Shown here: positions 14,242 to 23,694 of the stretch, in pieces
Position numbering within the stretch: position 1 is the stretch's first letter
Layout of the letters: every line of letters begins with the position of its first letter
Assembly: GCA_022820725.1 (NCBI GenBank)
Contig: JAJEFA010000002.1
Span: 160,302-224,301, forward strand
Direction: 5' to 3'
Length of the DNA: 64,000 nucleotides
Source: Candidatus Binatia bacterium
GTDB taxonomy: Bacteria; Desulfobacterota; Binatia; Bin18
The notes under the pieces: generated by a model
What the model was told of the DNA's origin: nothing
Seen by the model: only the letters and a program-made list of their open reading frames with translations
Databases searched by the model: none
Translations under genes and position numbers: made by a program

Positions 14242-15375
14242 CTACGACCGTTGCTCTGACGGGATGTATGGGGAGTGATGCCCCCCGGTGTATACTTGCG
14301 TCGGTCGAAAAATACGGTTGCTCTTGAGTTGCTCGTGCCAGTGGGCCAACCAGCCAGCCACCCGGGCAATGGCAAAGATCGGTGTGAACTGGTCGATGGG
14401 AATATCCAGCTTGTCATAGACTACGCCGGAGTAAAAATCGACGTTCGAGGCAATTCCTTTTGCCCCGACCCGTTCGCTGATGATCTTCTCAACCTCTTGG
14501 GCGACCTTGTACAGTGGATGCTCACCTTTGGCCTCAAACAGCTTGAGGGCCAGCCCCTGCAGGGCGTTCGCCCGTGGGTCCTTGACCTTGTATACCCGGT
14601 GCCCCATGCCCATGATTTTCTGTTTGGCCGCCAGACGCGCTTCGATAAACGACCGAGCATTGTCCACTGTTCCGATCTCCTGGAACATCTTGAGCGCTTG
14701 TTCATTGGCTCCGCCATGCAGGGGACCGGTCAGGGCACCGATGGCCGACGACACCATGGTGTACGGGTCAGCCTCGGTAGACCCGACGACCAATCCGCTG
14801 AACGTCGAAGCATTCATTGTGTGCTCAGCGTGTAAAATCAGACATACGTCCATAATACGCGCATCGAGCGGGTCGGGCTCCTCCTCGTTCAGCATCCACA
14901 GAAAATTCGCCGCATGAGACAGGTCGTCCCGGGGCCGGACTGGTTCGTCGCCGTGACGCATGCGCTCAAAGGCCGCCACAATGGTCGGCATTTTGGCAAT
15001 GAGGCGAATGGTCGACCAGTAGCGCTGCGTTTCATCTCGGATATCCCGGGCCGGATAAAACATGCCCATGGCGGCCACTGCGGCCTGGAGCATGTCCATG
15101 GGATGGCCGTTTTCCGGCATGCATTTCATCATATCGAGAATGCGATATTTGACCCGCCGGTGGGTTCGCAGATCTTGATCAAAGTTCTTGAGTTCGTCAC
15201 GAGTGGGCAGTTTCCCAAACAGGAGCAGATACGCCACCTCCTCATACGTACTCTTCTCAGCCAGCTCCTCAATTGAGATGCCACGGTATTCCAGGATGCC
15301 CTCCAAGCCATTAATGAAGCCGATTTCGGACTCCATAATGGGCACCCCTTCAAGTCCGGGTACCAGTTTTTCCAT
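14242..15375 (-). CDS. gltA: citrate synthase (hexameric or 2-methylcitrate-like type)
   Basis: A 377-residue citrate synthase condensing acetyl-CoA with oxaloacetate at entry to the TCA cycle. The catalytic residues are visible: His in GPLHGGANE, His in MGMGHRVYK and Asp in ASNVDFYSGVVY. HAEHTMNASTFS and the short N-terminus are those of the small (Gram-positive / methylcitrate-like) type, and the N-terminal regulatory domain of the E. coli enzyme is absent. 2-methylcitrate synthase cannot be excluded, although no prp genes are nearby. The ATG at 15375 has AAAGG 7 nt upstream; a GTG at 15411 is less likely. A strong terminator follows. Confidence 0.92.
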   Translation of the reverse strand: MEKLVPGLEGVPIMESEIGFINGLEGILEYRGISIEELAEKSTYEEVAYLLLFGKLPTRDELKNFDQDLRTHRRVKYRILDMMKCMPENGHPMDMLQAAVAAMGMFYPARDIRDETQRYWSTIRLIAKMPTIVAAFERMRHGDEPVRPRDDLSHAANFLWMLNEEEPDPLDARIMDVCLILHAEHTMNASTFSGLVVGSTEADPYTMVSSAIGALTGPLHGGANEQALKMFQEIGTVDNARSFIEARLAAKQKIMGMGHRVYKVKDPRANALQGLALKLFEAKGEHPLYKVAQEVEKIISERVGAKGIASNVDFYSGVVYDKLDIPIDQFTPIFAIARVAGWLAHWHEQLKSNRIFRPTQVYTGGHHSPYIPSEQRS

Positions 15376-15429
15376 AGTCAGCCTTTCTACACGTTCACCA
15401 ATCTTCCACACGCCGGCCAGGACATGAAC

Positions 15430-15801
15430 TTAGCCCATCTGTTTGTTAAACGATTCGAGATCAAAGTAATCGCGCCAGGCAGAGATCTTACCATTCGTAA
15501 TTTCAAATATGCCCGCTACCGGCAGGGAGATCGTCTTTGGTCCCATGACGAAGATATCAACCCGCTCGTTCATCACCACATTTCCCGATGAGGTAGTATG
15601 CTTGATTTCGAACTTCGCACTTTGCACATTCTTGAGGAAGGGCTCGGCAAAGGCGCGGATTGCAGCATGGCCGACACAGGGCTCCATGGGGATATTGTGA
15701 TAGAAGCAATCTTCGCTCAGATAGCCCAACAGTTCATCCACGTTCAGGTTTGACCAGGCGTTACAGAAATCCGTAACCAATTTTTCGTTTTCTGCGCTCA
15801 T
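15430..15801 (-). CDS. limonene-1,2-epoxide-hydrolase-like / SnoaL-fold protein
   Basis: A 123-residue NTF2-like cone-fold protein. The motifs MNERVDIF and WRDYFDLESF carry Arg, Asp and Asp in the spacing of the Asp-Arg-Asp triad of limonene-1,2-epoxide hydrolase (LEH). The N-terminal part (VTDFCNAWSN, then YLSEDCFYHN) is also LEH-like. Epoxide hydrolysis is therefore plausible, but many relatives are uncharacterised. The ATG at 15801 has AGGAGGG 6 nt upstream, which decides it over an earlier ATG at 15879. It precedes citrate synthase by 54 nt on the same strand. Confidence 0.8.
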   Translation of the reverse strand: MSAENEKLVTDFCNAWSNLNVDELLGYLSEDCFYHNIPMEPCVGHAAIRAFAEPFLKNVQSAKFEIKHTTSSGNVVMNERVDIFVMGPKTISLPVAGIFEITNGKISAWRDYFDLESFNKQMG

Positions 15802-15950
15802 ACAGGACCCTCCTTCGATACTAGTTGGACGCTGGGACCCCAGCTGCCTTGTTATTCCTATCGGAAATGGGCCATGCATAGCAAGCCTCTATCTGATTCG
15901 GTTTTTCAGGTTGTGTTGACGCCCGAGCAAGCCTTGTTTACCTTGCACAG

Positions 15951-16478
15951 ATGGCCGACTTCTATCACCCTTTTGCTCCAACCGCAGACACACTTCGTGC
16001 CCGCCGGCCTGAAGTCAGTGAAATCCTCCCTAACCTCTTTGTTGGAGAATACCCGAGCGTTGCAGACGTTTCGTGGCTCAGGCAAACCTTCGGAATATCT
16101 GCTGTTTTAAGCCTCCAGGATGCTGAGGACCTCACCCTGAAGGGACTGGATATTACCGACCTTCATCGCGCCTACCGCACCAATCAGATGACATTCTTCC
16201 GAACGCCGATAGCCGATTATGACTGTGACAGCTTGGCTGTGGCTCTGCCCCAGTCCCTTGCGTTACTCCAGGCCAGCCTCCAGAGTGGCAAGCGAGTGTT
16301 CCTCCATTGCAATGCCGGCTGCAATCGTGCCCCAACGGTTGCGATTGCCTACCTGCATGCTTATCACGCCATGTCCCTCGAAGAAGCACGCGACTTTTTT
16401 AAGGCGCGTCGTCCCTGCGGTCCCTATATGAACGTATTGTATCGGTATTTTGGCCTAGAGACGGGAGGCGAACGCTAA
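15951..16478 (+). CDS. dual-specificity protein phosphatase
   Basis: A 175-residue protein of the cysteine phosphatase superfamily. The P-loop HCNAGCNRAP (HCx5R) is near residue 121 and the general acid is probably in PIADYD near residue 88. The N-terminus EILPNLFVGEYPS is typical of eukaryotic-like dual-specificity phosphatases. There is no signal peptide, so it acts in the cytoplasm on phosphotyrosine/serine or perhaps a phosphorylated metabolite. It is monocistronic, and its stop overlaps the hemW stop on the other strand by four bases. Confidence 0.88.
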   Translation: MADFYHPFAPTADTLRARRPEVSEILPNLFVGEYPSVADVSWLRQTFGISAVLSLQDAEDLTLKGLDITDLHRAYRTNQMTFFRTPIADYDCDSLAVALPQSLALLQASLQSGKRVFLHCNAGCNRAPTVAIAYLHAYHAMSLEEARDFFKARRPCGPYMNVLYRYFGLETGGER

Positions 16479-17620
16479 AAAAAGCTCGTAAAAACACTGT
16501 CCGCCACCAGCAACCCCTTGGGTGTAAGTCTGACCTTTCCTGCACTCTGGGTCATGAGCTCTTCGCTCACCATATCGGCCGCGTGCGGAAACTGCTCAAA
16601 GAAGGATCGTCCAAACCGTCTCGCAAATTCACTCAAGGGCATGCCATCCATCTGGCGGAGATTGAGGAAGAGAAACTCGCCCCGCGCCTGCTCTTCGGTC
16701 AAGTGTTCGACATATTGGTCTGCCTGGCCCGTAGCGAGCGCCTGCTCCATATAGGCTTTTGGATTCCGTATATTGCTCCAGCGTACCCCCCAGCCAGGTG
16801 TACACGAGAATGAATGCGCTCCAGCTCCCAGTCCAAGATAGGCACCACCTTGCCAATAGCGCAGATTATGTTGAGACGCGTATCCGGGTCGGGCAAAGTT
16901 GGAAATCTCATACCGCTCATAACCGTGGGCCGCACAGACCGATTGGACTTGGGTATACATGGCGACCTCGGTCTCTTCATCCACCGGTTGCAATATCCCT
17001 TTTTGTCGCATTGCATAAAATGGGGTGTTCTCCTCATAGGTCAAACCGTACATCGAAATATGCTCCGGTTCACAGCCAAAGACCTGGTTGAGGTCGCGCG
17101 TAAGCAAGGCCAGCGTCTGATTCGGCACACCGAATATGAGGTCGATATTCAGATTGAAAAACTTGGCTGCTCTGGCAATCTCGATTGACCGCAGCGCCTC
17201 CTCTCTCGTGTGGAGTCTGCCCAGCGTCCGCAGCACAGACGACTCAAATGACTGAATGCCGAGACTCAGTCGGCTTATCCCGAGCGCCCGATATCCGGAG
17301 AGTGTATCGAGCGAAACTGTAGCCGGGTCGGCTTCAAGCGTTATCTCCACGTCGGGAGCGAGCCGACAATGCTTGGCGACGCAGGTGAGGAAGCGCTCCA
17401 GCAATGCCGGCTGAAAGAGCGATGGTGTTCCGCCACCAAAATAAATCGTTTCCAACGTTTCATCCTGCCAGGGCGGAGCCTGCACATAGCGAGCAAACTC
17501 TTTGCACAGGGCATCGATATAACGCACCTCAGGCCAGCTCTGTGCGGCGTAGGCGTTAAAGTCACAGTAAGGGCATTTGCTGAGACAATAGGGAATATGC
17601 ACGTAGAGGGAAAAGGGCAC
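16475..17620 (-). CDS. hemW: heme chaperone HemW (radical SAM)
   Basis: A 381-residue radical-SAM protein. The cluster motif is C12-x3-C16-x2-C19 in PYCLSKCPYCDFN. The Asp-Phe after the third Cys, where coproporphyrinogen dehydrogenase HemN has a fourth Cys, marks it as HemW, a heme-binding chaperone for respiratory enzymes. Other motifs are IYFGGGTPSLF, LEADP, SRLSLGIQSF and the C-terminal HemN_C region. It starts 8 nt after lexA and is probably cotranscribed with it. Confidence 0.9.
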   Translation of the reverse strand: MPFSLYVHIPYCLSKCPYCDFNAYAAQSWPEVRYIDALCKEFARYVQAPPWQDETLETIYFGGGTPSLFQPALLERFLTCVAKHCRLAPDVEITLEADPATVSLDTLSGYRALGISRLSLGIQSFESSVLRTLGRLHTREEALRSIEIARAAKFFNLNIDLIFGVPNQTLALLTRDLNQVFGCEPEHISMYGLTYEENTPFYAMRQKGILQPVDEETEVAMYTQVQSVCAAHGYERYEISNFARPGYASQHNLRYWQGGAYLGLGAGAHSFSCTPGWGVRWSNIRNPKAYMEQALATGQADQYVEHLTEEQARGEFLFLNLRQMDGMPLSEFARRFGRSFFEQFPHAADMVSEELMTQSAGKVRLTPKGLLVADSVFTSFF

Positions 17621-17628
17621 GGTTCAGC

Positions 17629-18243
17629 CTACTTCCCATATTTTCTCAGGACGGCAACCACAATACCGCGTACTTCTACCTCTTCTTCCCGCACAAGAAT
17701 CGGCTCCATGCTCGGGTTGGCGGGTTGGAGGCGAATCCGTCCATCGGCTTGTCGATGGAATTTCTTAACGGTGGCCTCACCATCGATCAGGGCAACAACG
17801 GTTTCTCCGTTGTCCGCGCTAGGACGCGGCTCAACAACGATGAAATCACCGTCGAGAATGCCCTCACCAACCATCGATGCGCCCCGGACACGGAGCGTAA
17901 ACGCGTTGTGTGATCGACGGACGAAATCAACGGGCACGGCGAGTCTCGCCTCGGTTTCCAAGGCTTCAATGGGCGAGCCCGCCGCCACTTCCCCTAGCAG
18001 CGGCAGCTCAACAGCTTCGACTGACTTCTCAGGCGGGGTGAGTTCAATGGCTCGGCTCAGGTTCCACGTTCTGGTAATCAAACCCTTACGTTCGAGATTA
18101 CTCAGATGCTTATGGACTGTTGCCAGCGAGGAGAGGCCGAAGTGGGCACCAATTTCCTCAAGGGTTGGTGCATAACCATGTTCTTCAACATAGGCGGCCA
18201 GATAGTCCCAGATTTCCTTTTGTCTTCGGGTCAGCGTCATCAT
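17629..18243 (-). CDS. lexA: LexA repressor
   Basis: A 204-residue SOS repressor. The N-terminal winged-helix domain (1-65) has the family pattern TRRQKEIWDYL ... SLATVHKHLSNLERKGLI. The C-terminal S24 peptidase domain has the self-cleavage bond A88-G89 (VAAGSPI), the nucleophile Ser123 (GASMVGEGI) and Lys160 (ATVKKF). The start is one of two adjacent ATGs (18243 or 18240). I could not find a recognisable LexA box (CTG-N10-CAG, GAAC-N4-GTTC or similar) in its upstream region, so autoregulation is not shown. hemW follows at 8 nt. Confidence 0.94.
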   Translation of the reverse strand: MMTLTRRQKEIWDYLAAYVEEHGYAPTLEEIGAHFGLSSLATVHKHLSNLERKGLITRTWNLSRAIELTPPEKSVEAVELPLLGEVAAGSPIEALETEARLAVPVDFVRRSHNAFTLRVRGASMVGEGILDGDFIVVEPRPSADNGETVVALIDGEATVKKFHRQADGRIRLQPANPSMEPILVREEEVEVRGIVVAVLRKYGK

Positions 18244-18387
18244 GCCCTCTTGTCAGCGTTATGCCAGCGAACAGAGGGCGAATCAAGCTGACCAGCGCCA
18301 CGCTCCCCCTCTCGGCCTGTTTCCATTGTCAAAGCCGAGTTTTAGTGATAGGGGCTGCGTGGGATACTGAGTGAAACGAGTCACGCG

Positions 18388-18948
18388 ATGCGGTATATCG
18401 TTCTGATATTCGTCAACCTGCTTCTTCTTATTCAGCCGCTCTCCTCGGTCTTTGCCAAAGAGCCCTTAAAAGACAGTCTGGAAGAATTTATAGCCGGCGT
18501 CCAAAAGGTCATAGAGCAGACGGAACCTGTTTTTCGAGACAGCATCTTGCTTCAGTGGGCAAAGCTGACCTTTGGGATACGGCATATGACCTATATTGTG
18601 GACACCCGCGATCCGGAAAAAACCCTCGGTATCGTCACTTTTACCTGCAAGGTGACACAGAGCGACTTTTTTGAGACCAAGGAAGAAGCCGAACAGGCGC
18701 CCATCAAAAATATGATTCCACGCCTTATCCCATGTCGGGCAACTTATGAGTGGAAAGCAGATGGGTGGGAGTATACTGGTGGGGCAACCTATATCCGCGG
18801 CGGCGACTGGAAACCCATCCCGACCGATAAACCCGAGGCCTTTCCCCAGCTCTACTTCGACCTGATGAAAGGTCCGCCCAACAGCCCGACGGAAGAGGCG
18901 TCACCGGAGCAGTCGTCACACACCCCCAGGCAAGAGGTCGCGACTTGA
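18388..18948 (+). CDS. secreted protein of unknown function
   Basis: 186 residues beginning with a clear signal peptide: MRY, a hydrophobic stretch and cleavage probably after VFA near residue 23. The mature part has an alpha-helical start (DSLEEFIAGVQKVIEQ), then a beta-rich section with conserved-looking Tyr/Trp and two Cys (TFTCKVT, LIPCRAT) that may pair in the periplasm. The last 25 residues are a Ser/Pro/Glu-rich tail of low complexity. I do not recognise the family. It sits 141 nt before the LPS operon on the same strand and divergent from lexA. Confidence 0.7.
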   Translation: MRYIVLIFVNLLLLIQPLSSVFAKEPLKDSLEEFIAGVQKVIEQTEPVFRDSILLQWAKLTFGIRHMTYIVDTRDPEKTLGIVTFTCKVTQSDFFETKEEAEQAPIKNMIPRLIPCRATYEWKADGWEYTGGATYIRGGDWKPIPTDKPEAFPQLYFDLMKGPPNSPTEEASPEQSSHTPRQEVAT

Positions 18949-19089
18949 TTTCGGGAATCGATGGTCATATGGCAGATGATTTTCGTCCCGCAGCAGAAGC
19001 ACTCCACTCTGTACTGAGGAGTACCGTTTGCGGATGACGGACACACGAGTGCACGACACGGGATATCATACCCCCAAGAGAACACGCTG

Positions 19090-20070
19090 ATGGCTCCCCC
19101 ACCAGGTTCTTTCTCATCGTCTCATCAACAGGGCATCCCGCTTCGGGCCGGTGTGGTTGGCGTGGGCTATCTGGGACGCTTTCACGCCCAAAAATATACA
19201 CGTCTGGAGGGCGTCGATTTAGTTGGCGTTGTCGATACGAATGCCGCGCGAGCTGAAGAGGTCGCTCAGGAATGTCAGACCTCAGCCCAGACCGATTATC
19301 GCGTGCTGTTTGGGAATGTAGACTGCGTAAGCATCGCCGTGCCAACCCAACTGCACGCCGCAGTCGCTCAGGATTTCCTCGCGCAGGGTATTGACGTCCT
19401 CGTTGAAAAACCCCTTACGGCAACAGGCGCCGAAGGCCGTCGCCTCGTTGACCTCGCGGCTGAACACGACTGTATACTCCAAGTCGGACATTTGGAACGC
19501 TTTAACCCTGCCCTCCGGTCGTTGACCGGTATATTAACGGCACCACGCTTTATTGAGTGTCATCGCGTCGCGCCCTTTATTGAGCGCGGGACAGATGTTG
19601 ATGTGGTGCGGGATTTAATGATTCACGATTTGGATGTGATTCTCAGCCTCGTCCGCTCACCGGTTGTCTCCCGCGAGGCATTCGGCGTGCCCGTTCTGAC
19701 AGACGAACCGGATATCGCAAATGTCCGCCTGCGGTTTGCCTCAGGCTGCATCGCGAATATTACCGCCAGCCGGGTGGCACTCAAGCGAGAACGGAAGATG
19801 CGCGTTTTCCAGCCCGACACCTATCTTGTTGTGGATTATGGCGCGCATACCATTCGCATTTGTCGCCGGGAGCCCGCCGCAAGCGAGACAGCCATGCCCA
19901 ACCTCTCTTTTGAAGAGCGCGCCGTGGGGGGAGAGGACGCGCTAGAAGAAGAAATCAGAGCATTTCTCCACTCCGTCCAGGGTCGAAGCACGCCGCTCGT
20001 CAGTGGTCTGGACGGCCTCCAAGCCCTGGAAGAGGCTGAGCACATTGTTGAAAGCTTGGAGATTCCCTAG
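19090..20070 (+). CDS. Gfo/Idh/MocA-family oxidoreductase of the lipid A cluster
   Basis: A 326-residue NAD(P)-dependent oxidoreductase. The Rossmann motif AGVVGVGYLGRFHAQKY is near residue 20, the cofactor/substrate motif VLVEKPLT near residue 104, and the second domain has VGHLERFNPA and HDLDVI. It is the first gene of the lipid A operon and its stop overlaps the lpxB start. In several Gram-negatives a Gfo/Idh gene sits at this place. One known lipid A role of the family is GnnA, which oxidises the 3-hydroxyl of UDP-GlcNAc before GnnB aminates it. No gnnB is next to it here, so that assignment is only a possibility. Confidence 0.85.
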   Translation: MAPPPGSFSSSHQQGIPLRAGVVGVGYLGRFHAQKYTRLEGVDLVGVVDTNAARAEEVAQECQTSAQTDYRVLFGNVDCVSIAVPTQLHAAVAQDFLAQGIDVLVEKPLTATGAEGRRLVDLAAEHDCILQVGHLERFNPALRSLTGILTAPRFIECHRVAPFIERGTDVDVVRDLMIHDLDVILSLVRSPVVSREAFGVPVLTDEPDIANVRLRFASGCIANITASRVALKRERKMRVFQPDTYLVVDYGAHTIRICRREPAASETAMPNLSFEERAVGGEDALEEEIRAFLHSVQGRSTPLVSGLDGLQALEEAEHIVESLEIP

Positions 20071-21215
20071 TGCGGATTCTGCTCGTTGCCGGGGAAGCTT
20101 CAGGGGACGTACATGGAGCCGATCTTGTCTCAGCCCTGAAAGCGCAGCAGCCGCAGCTTGACATCTTCGGGGTGGGTGGACCGGCTCTGCGAGCGGCCGG
20201 TATGCAAACCCTGGTCGATTCGGCGGCCATCGCCGGTATGGGTTTATTCGAGGCAGCCGATAAGCTCACCGCCCTGTGGCGAACCTATCGTGAGCTGACC
20301 CAGGTCCTGCGTACCCATCCCCCGGACTTGTTGGTGCTGATTGATTTTCCAGAGTTTAATCTGCGACTGGCAAAAGTTGCCAAGCGGGTCAAGGTCCCCG
20401 TTTTTTACTATATTAGCCCTCAGGTCTGGGCTTGGCGGAGGCGGCGGGTCTATACGATTGCCAAGTGGGTGGACCTGCTAGCCGCCGTGTTTCCGTTTGA
20501 GCCAGACTTTTATACTGCGCATGGCTGCTCGGTTGAATTTGTGGGTCATCCGCTGGTGGGCCGCGTCCGGTCGACCCGTTCTCGGGCCGGTACCCTACGT
20601 CGCTACTACCTTGATCCGGCTCGCAAGACGATCGTGCTGCTGCCGGGCAGTCGAGCGCAAGAGGTGCGCTATTTGCTCCCCCCGCTCCTTCACGCAGCAA
20701 CCACTCTGGGCGATACGTATCAATTTATTCTCGCCGTCGCCTCAACGCTTGACCTCGACCAGATCGAAACAATGGTCTGTTCCCACTCGGCCGCAATTCG
20801 AGTTGTTCAAGGGGACACCTATAATATCGCGCATGCCGCCGACCTCGCTCTCGTGGCTTCTGGCACTGCTACGCTGGAGATGGCGCTGCTCGAACGACCC
20901 ATGGTAATTGTGTATCGTCTAGCTCCAGTGACCTATGCCCTGGCTCGCCTGTTTGTCCGCGTCCCCTTCATTGGCATGCCTAATATCATTGCCGGGCGAC
21001 AGGTCGTACCTGAGTTGATTCAAAGCGCCGTCACACCAGAGCGGATTGCTGCGGAGGCACAGCGGTTGCTAACCGATGCCCAGGCATATAGCGTTGCCCA
21101 AGAAGGGTTACGGGAGGTACGGACCAAGCTCGGAGAGCCGGGGGCCGCCCAACGTACGGCGAACTTGATTTTCAATCTGTTGGCCAAGCGCTCATTGAGT
21201 CTCGCGGAGTTATGA
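20070..21215 (+). CDS. lpxB: lipid-A-disaccharide synthase
   Basis: 381 residues, GTG start overlapping the preceding stop (TAGTG). This inner-membrane-associated GT19 enzyme joins UDP-2,3-diacylglucosamine to lipid X to form the beta-1,6 disaccharide. Family motifs are LLVAGEASGDVHGA at the N-terminus, GVGGPAL, AGMGLFEA, LIDFPEFNLRLAK, YYISPQVWAWR, FVGHPL, LLPGSRAQEV and VASGTATLE. The length is normal. Its end overlaps the msbA start by ATGA. Confidence 0.96.
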   Translation: MRILLVAGEASGDVHGADLVSALKAQQPQLDIFGVGGPALRAAGMQTLVDSAAIAGMGLFEAADKLTALWRTYRELTQVLRTHPPDLLVLIDFPEFNLRLAKVAKRVKVPVFYYISPQVWAWRRRRVYTIAKWVDLLAAVFPFEPDFYTAHGCSVEFVGHPLVGRVRSTRSRAGTLRRYYLDPARKTIVLLPGSRAQEVRYLLPPLLHAATTLGDTYQFILAVASTLDLDQIETMVCSHSAAIRVVQGDTYNIAHAADLALVASGTATLEMALLERPMVIVYRLAPVTYALARLFVRVPFIGMPNIIAGRQVVPELIQSAVTPERIAAEAQRLLTDAQAYSVAQEGLREVRTKLGEPGAAQRTANLIFNLLAKRSLSLAEL

Positions 21216-22951
21216 CTGTTTATCGGCGTCTGCTGTTGTATTTGCGACCCTACCTCTACCGTGCGTTTCTTCCCGCAGTCGTATGCATGGTCTTGTTCAG
21301 CGCCACAAACGGCGTGCTGCCCTTTCTGGTCGAACATGTGTTTGACGACATTTTTGCCGATAAGAATCTCAGCGCCCTCAAGACCCTCCCTCTCATTATT
21401 ATCCTGACCTTCAGTTTTCGGAGTGTGTGTAATTTTGGTCATATCTATCTGATGGAATACGTGGGCCAGCGGATCGTTGAAGATTTACGTAATACCCTGA
21501 ATGCCCATCTCCAATCGCTCTCCCTGTCTTTTTTTCAGCGCCATCCAACGGGCACGCTGATATCGCGGGTAACGAATGACACCCTGCTCGTTCGCCAGGC
21601 GCTCACCCAAGCCACGGCGTCAATGATGCGGGATGCGACAACGCTGATGGTCTTGGTGACGGTAGCGTTTGTCAAGGATTGGGTTCTCGCCAGTATCGCC
21701 TTCATTGCCTTTCCCGCAACCATCCTGCCGCTCATGCGGATTTATCAGAAGGTCCGTCGTTTGAGCCGCAAAGGCCAAGGCTCACTCGGGTATTTATCGG
21801 CACTCTTACAGGAAACCATCCAGGGGACGCGCGTGGTCAAGGCTTTTGGCATGGAAGACTATGAACGACAGCGCTTTGCCGCCGAAAATCACAGGCTGTA
21901 CAAGCATGCCATTCGGGCGGGACGACTCAAGGCATTTGTCCCTTCCATGGTCGAACTCCTGGCAGCCTGCGGCATTGCCGGGGTTGTCTGGTATGGTGGA
22001 CTGAGCGTTATTGAGGGAGCGCGTACCCAAGGTGAGTTTGTAGCGTTTCTGACGGCCATGCTGCTGATCTATCAGCCCTTCAAGCATCTCACCCGAACGC
22101 AGACCGCTGTGCAAAACGGATTGGCCGGGGCAGAACGGTTGTTCGAGGTCTTGGACGAGCACGGTGAGGTTCAAGATCGGCCGCAGGCGCACAGCCTGTC
22201 ACGCTTCAGGCACCATATCCAGTTCCATGATGTCTCCTTTCGCTATCAAGAGGAGTGGGTCTTACGACATATCAACCTCACAATAGCCGCAGGGCAGGTC
22301 GTGGCCCTAGTCGGTCCCAGTGGGGGCGGCAAGAGTACCCTGGCCGATCTGATTCCACGCTTCTACGATGTCAGTGAAGGGCAAATTGCTGTAGACGGAA
22401 CAGATCTGCGCGACCTGACCCTCGCCTCATTGCGTTCCCAGATTGCCGTGGTCACCCAAGCCACTTTTTTGTTTAATGACACCGTACGCAATAATATTGC
22501 CTACGGCATGCCGCAACGGCCCGAGGAAGAGATTATTGCCGCGGCCGAGGCCGCGCATGCCCACGACTTCATCATGGCACTCCCGGAGGGATATGAGACC
22601 CAGGTCGGCGAGCTTGGGGTACGACTGTCCGGAGGGCAGCGCCAACGGCTCGCTATTGCCCGGGCGCTCTTGAAAAATGCGCCCATGCTGATCCTTGACG
22701 AGGCGACCTCTTCCCTTGATAACGAATCAGAACGCCTAGTCCAAGATGCCATCGAGCGCCTGATGGTTGGGCGGACCGTGCTAGTGATTGCCCACCGCTT
22801 ATCAACCATTCAGCAGGCCGATCGAATTGTCGTCTTAGACAACGGGCACATCATGGAGGAAGGCCCGCATGAGGAACTCTTGGCGCATAACACCCACTAC
22901 CGACGCCTCTACGAGCTTCAGTTTCGCGCCGAGCCGCGTTCGGCGGCCTGA
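21212..22951 (+). CDS. msbA: lipid A export ABC transporter MsbA
   Basis: 579 residues: a six-helix transmembrane domain (about residues 15-310) fused to a nucleotide-binding domain. This is the usual half-transporter that dimerises and flips lipid A-core across the inner membrane. In the ATPase part are Walker A GPSGGGKST, the Q-loop VVTQATFLFN, the signature LSGGQRQRLAIARALL, Walker B MLILDEATSSLD and the H-loop IAHRLST. The position between lpxB and waaA supports MsbA rather than a drug exporter. Confidence 0.94.
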   Translation: MTVYRRLLLYLRPYLYRAFLPAVVCMVLFSATNGVLPFLVEHVFDDIFADKNLSALKTLPLIIILTFSFRSVCNFGHIYLMEYVGQRIVEDLRNTLNAHLQSLSLSFFQRHPTGTLISRVTNDTLLVRQALTQATASMMRDATTLMVLVTVAFVKDWVLASIAFIAFPATILPLMRIYQKVRRLSRKGQGSLGYLSALLQETIQGTRVVKAFGMEDYERQRFAAENHRLYKHAIRAGRLKAFVPSMVELLAACGIAGVVWYGGLSVIEGARTQGEFVAFLTAMLLIYQPFKHLTRTQTAVQNGLAGAERLFEVLDEHGEVQDRPQAHSLSRFRHHIQFHDVSFRYQEEWVLRHINLTIAAGQVVALVGPSGGGKSTLADLIPRFYDVSEGQIAVDGTDLRDLTLASLRSQIAVVTQATFLFNDTVRNNIAYGMPQRPEEEIIAAAEAAHAHDFIMALPEGYETQVGELGVRLSGGQRQRLAIARALLKNAPMLILDEATSSLDNESERLVQDAIERLMVGRTVLVIAHRLSTIQQADRIVVLDNGHIMEEGPHEELLAHNTHYRRLYELQFRAEPRSAA

Positions 22952-22956
22952 CACCT

Positions 22957-23694
22957 ATGCTGAATTCAATTCAATCTCCCGTCGGCCCTGCCACGGCTGA
23001 CTCTGCACCCCATCCGTTCAGCCAACAGCCGCATTTTCCATTTAGCGAAGAGTTCAAAATTCGTCTCTGGGCAGGTCTTACCTTTGCTCTGCTGTGGTTC
23101 CTCAAGGTGACGACCAGAAAATGTTATATCGGTACGGACGATTTGTTTGCGCGCTGGGAGCGAGGCGAACAGGTCATCCTGGCCTTCTGGCATAGCCGTA
23201 TCGTGCTCATGCGCTTTGGCTATCGCGGCCAAAAGGCCTGTATCATGAATAGTATCCACCGTGACGGAGAAATTATCACCCGTGTGCTCAAGCGCTTCGG
23301 TATTGCTGCGGTCCGAGGCTCGTCTTCTCGTGGTTGGGTCAGCGGGCTGAAAGGTCTGATCGAGGCGTATCGACTCGGTTACGACCTCATTGTTGTTCCG
23401 GATGGACCTCGTGGACCTTACCAGCAGGCCAAATCCGGCGTACTCCAGCTTGCCCGCGCCACCGGCGCTCCTGTATACCCGACCACGTATAGTGCGGCGT
23501 GGCATATCAGAATTGGGAGTTGGGACCGTCTCATGATCCCCTTCCCTTTTAGTCGAGTCGTCTACGTAGTGGGGTCACCTATCTCCGTTCCAGCAGAGAC
23601 GACCCCCGCGCAACTGGAACAGAAACGACAAGAACTGGAAAAGCGTTTACGGACCATCACCGGGCAGGCGGACACGTATTTCAAGCACTCATGA
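22957..23694 (+). CDS. lysophospholipid acyltransferase-family protein (DUF374)
   Basis: A 245-residue acyltransferase-like protein with one N-terminal hydrophobic helix (about 30-48), probably anchored to the inner membrane. Motifs are FWHSRIVLM, SIHRDGEIITRVLKRFG (the HxxxxD-like position is HRDGEI) and the hallmark VVPDGPRGP. This DUF374 subfamily usually lies between msbA and waaA. By position it is a candidate late acyltransferase of lipid A, though biochemical proof for the subfamily is limited. It overlaps waaA by ATGA. Confidence 0.85.
   Translation: MLNSIQSPVGPATADSAPHPFSQQPHFPFSEEFKIRLWAGLTFALLWFLKVTTRKCYIGTDDLFARWERGEQVILAFWHSRIVLMRFGYRGQKACIMNSIHRDGEIITRVLKRFGIAAVRGSSSRGWVSGLKGLIEAYRLGYDLIVVPDGPRGPYQQAKSGVLQLARATGAPVYPTTYSAAWHIRIGSWDRLMIPFPFSRVVYVVGSPISVPAETTPAQLEQKRQELEKRLRTITGQADTYFKHS

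Noticed and set aside
18244..18387. Possible LexA operator between lexA and the secreted protein
   Set aside because: No match to CTG-N10-CAG, GAAC-N4-GTTC or another known LexA box that I could recognise.
18949..19089. Gap before the LPS operon checked for a small RNA or promoter
   Set aside because: Only a 5-bp GTACT/AGTAC hairpin and no clear promoter hexamers were seen.
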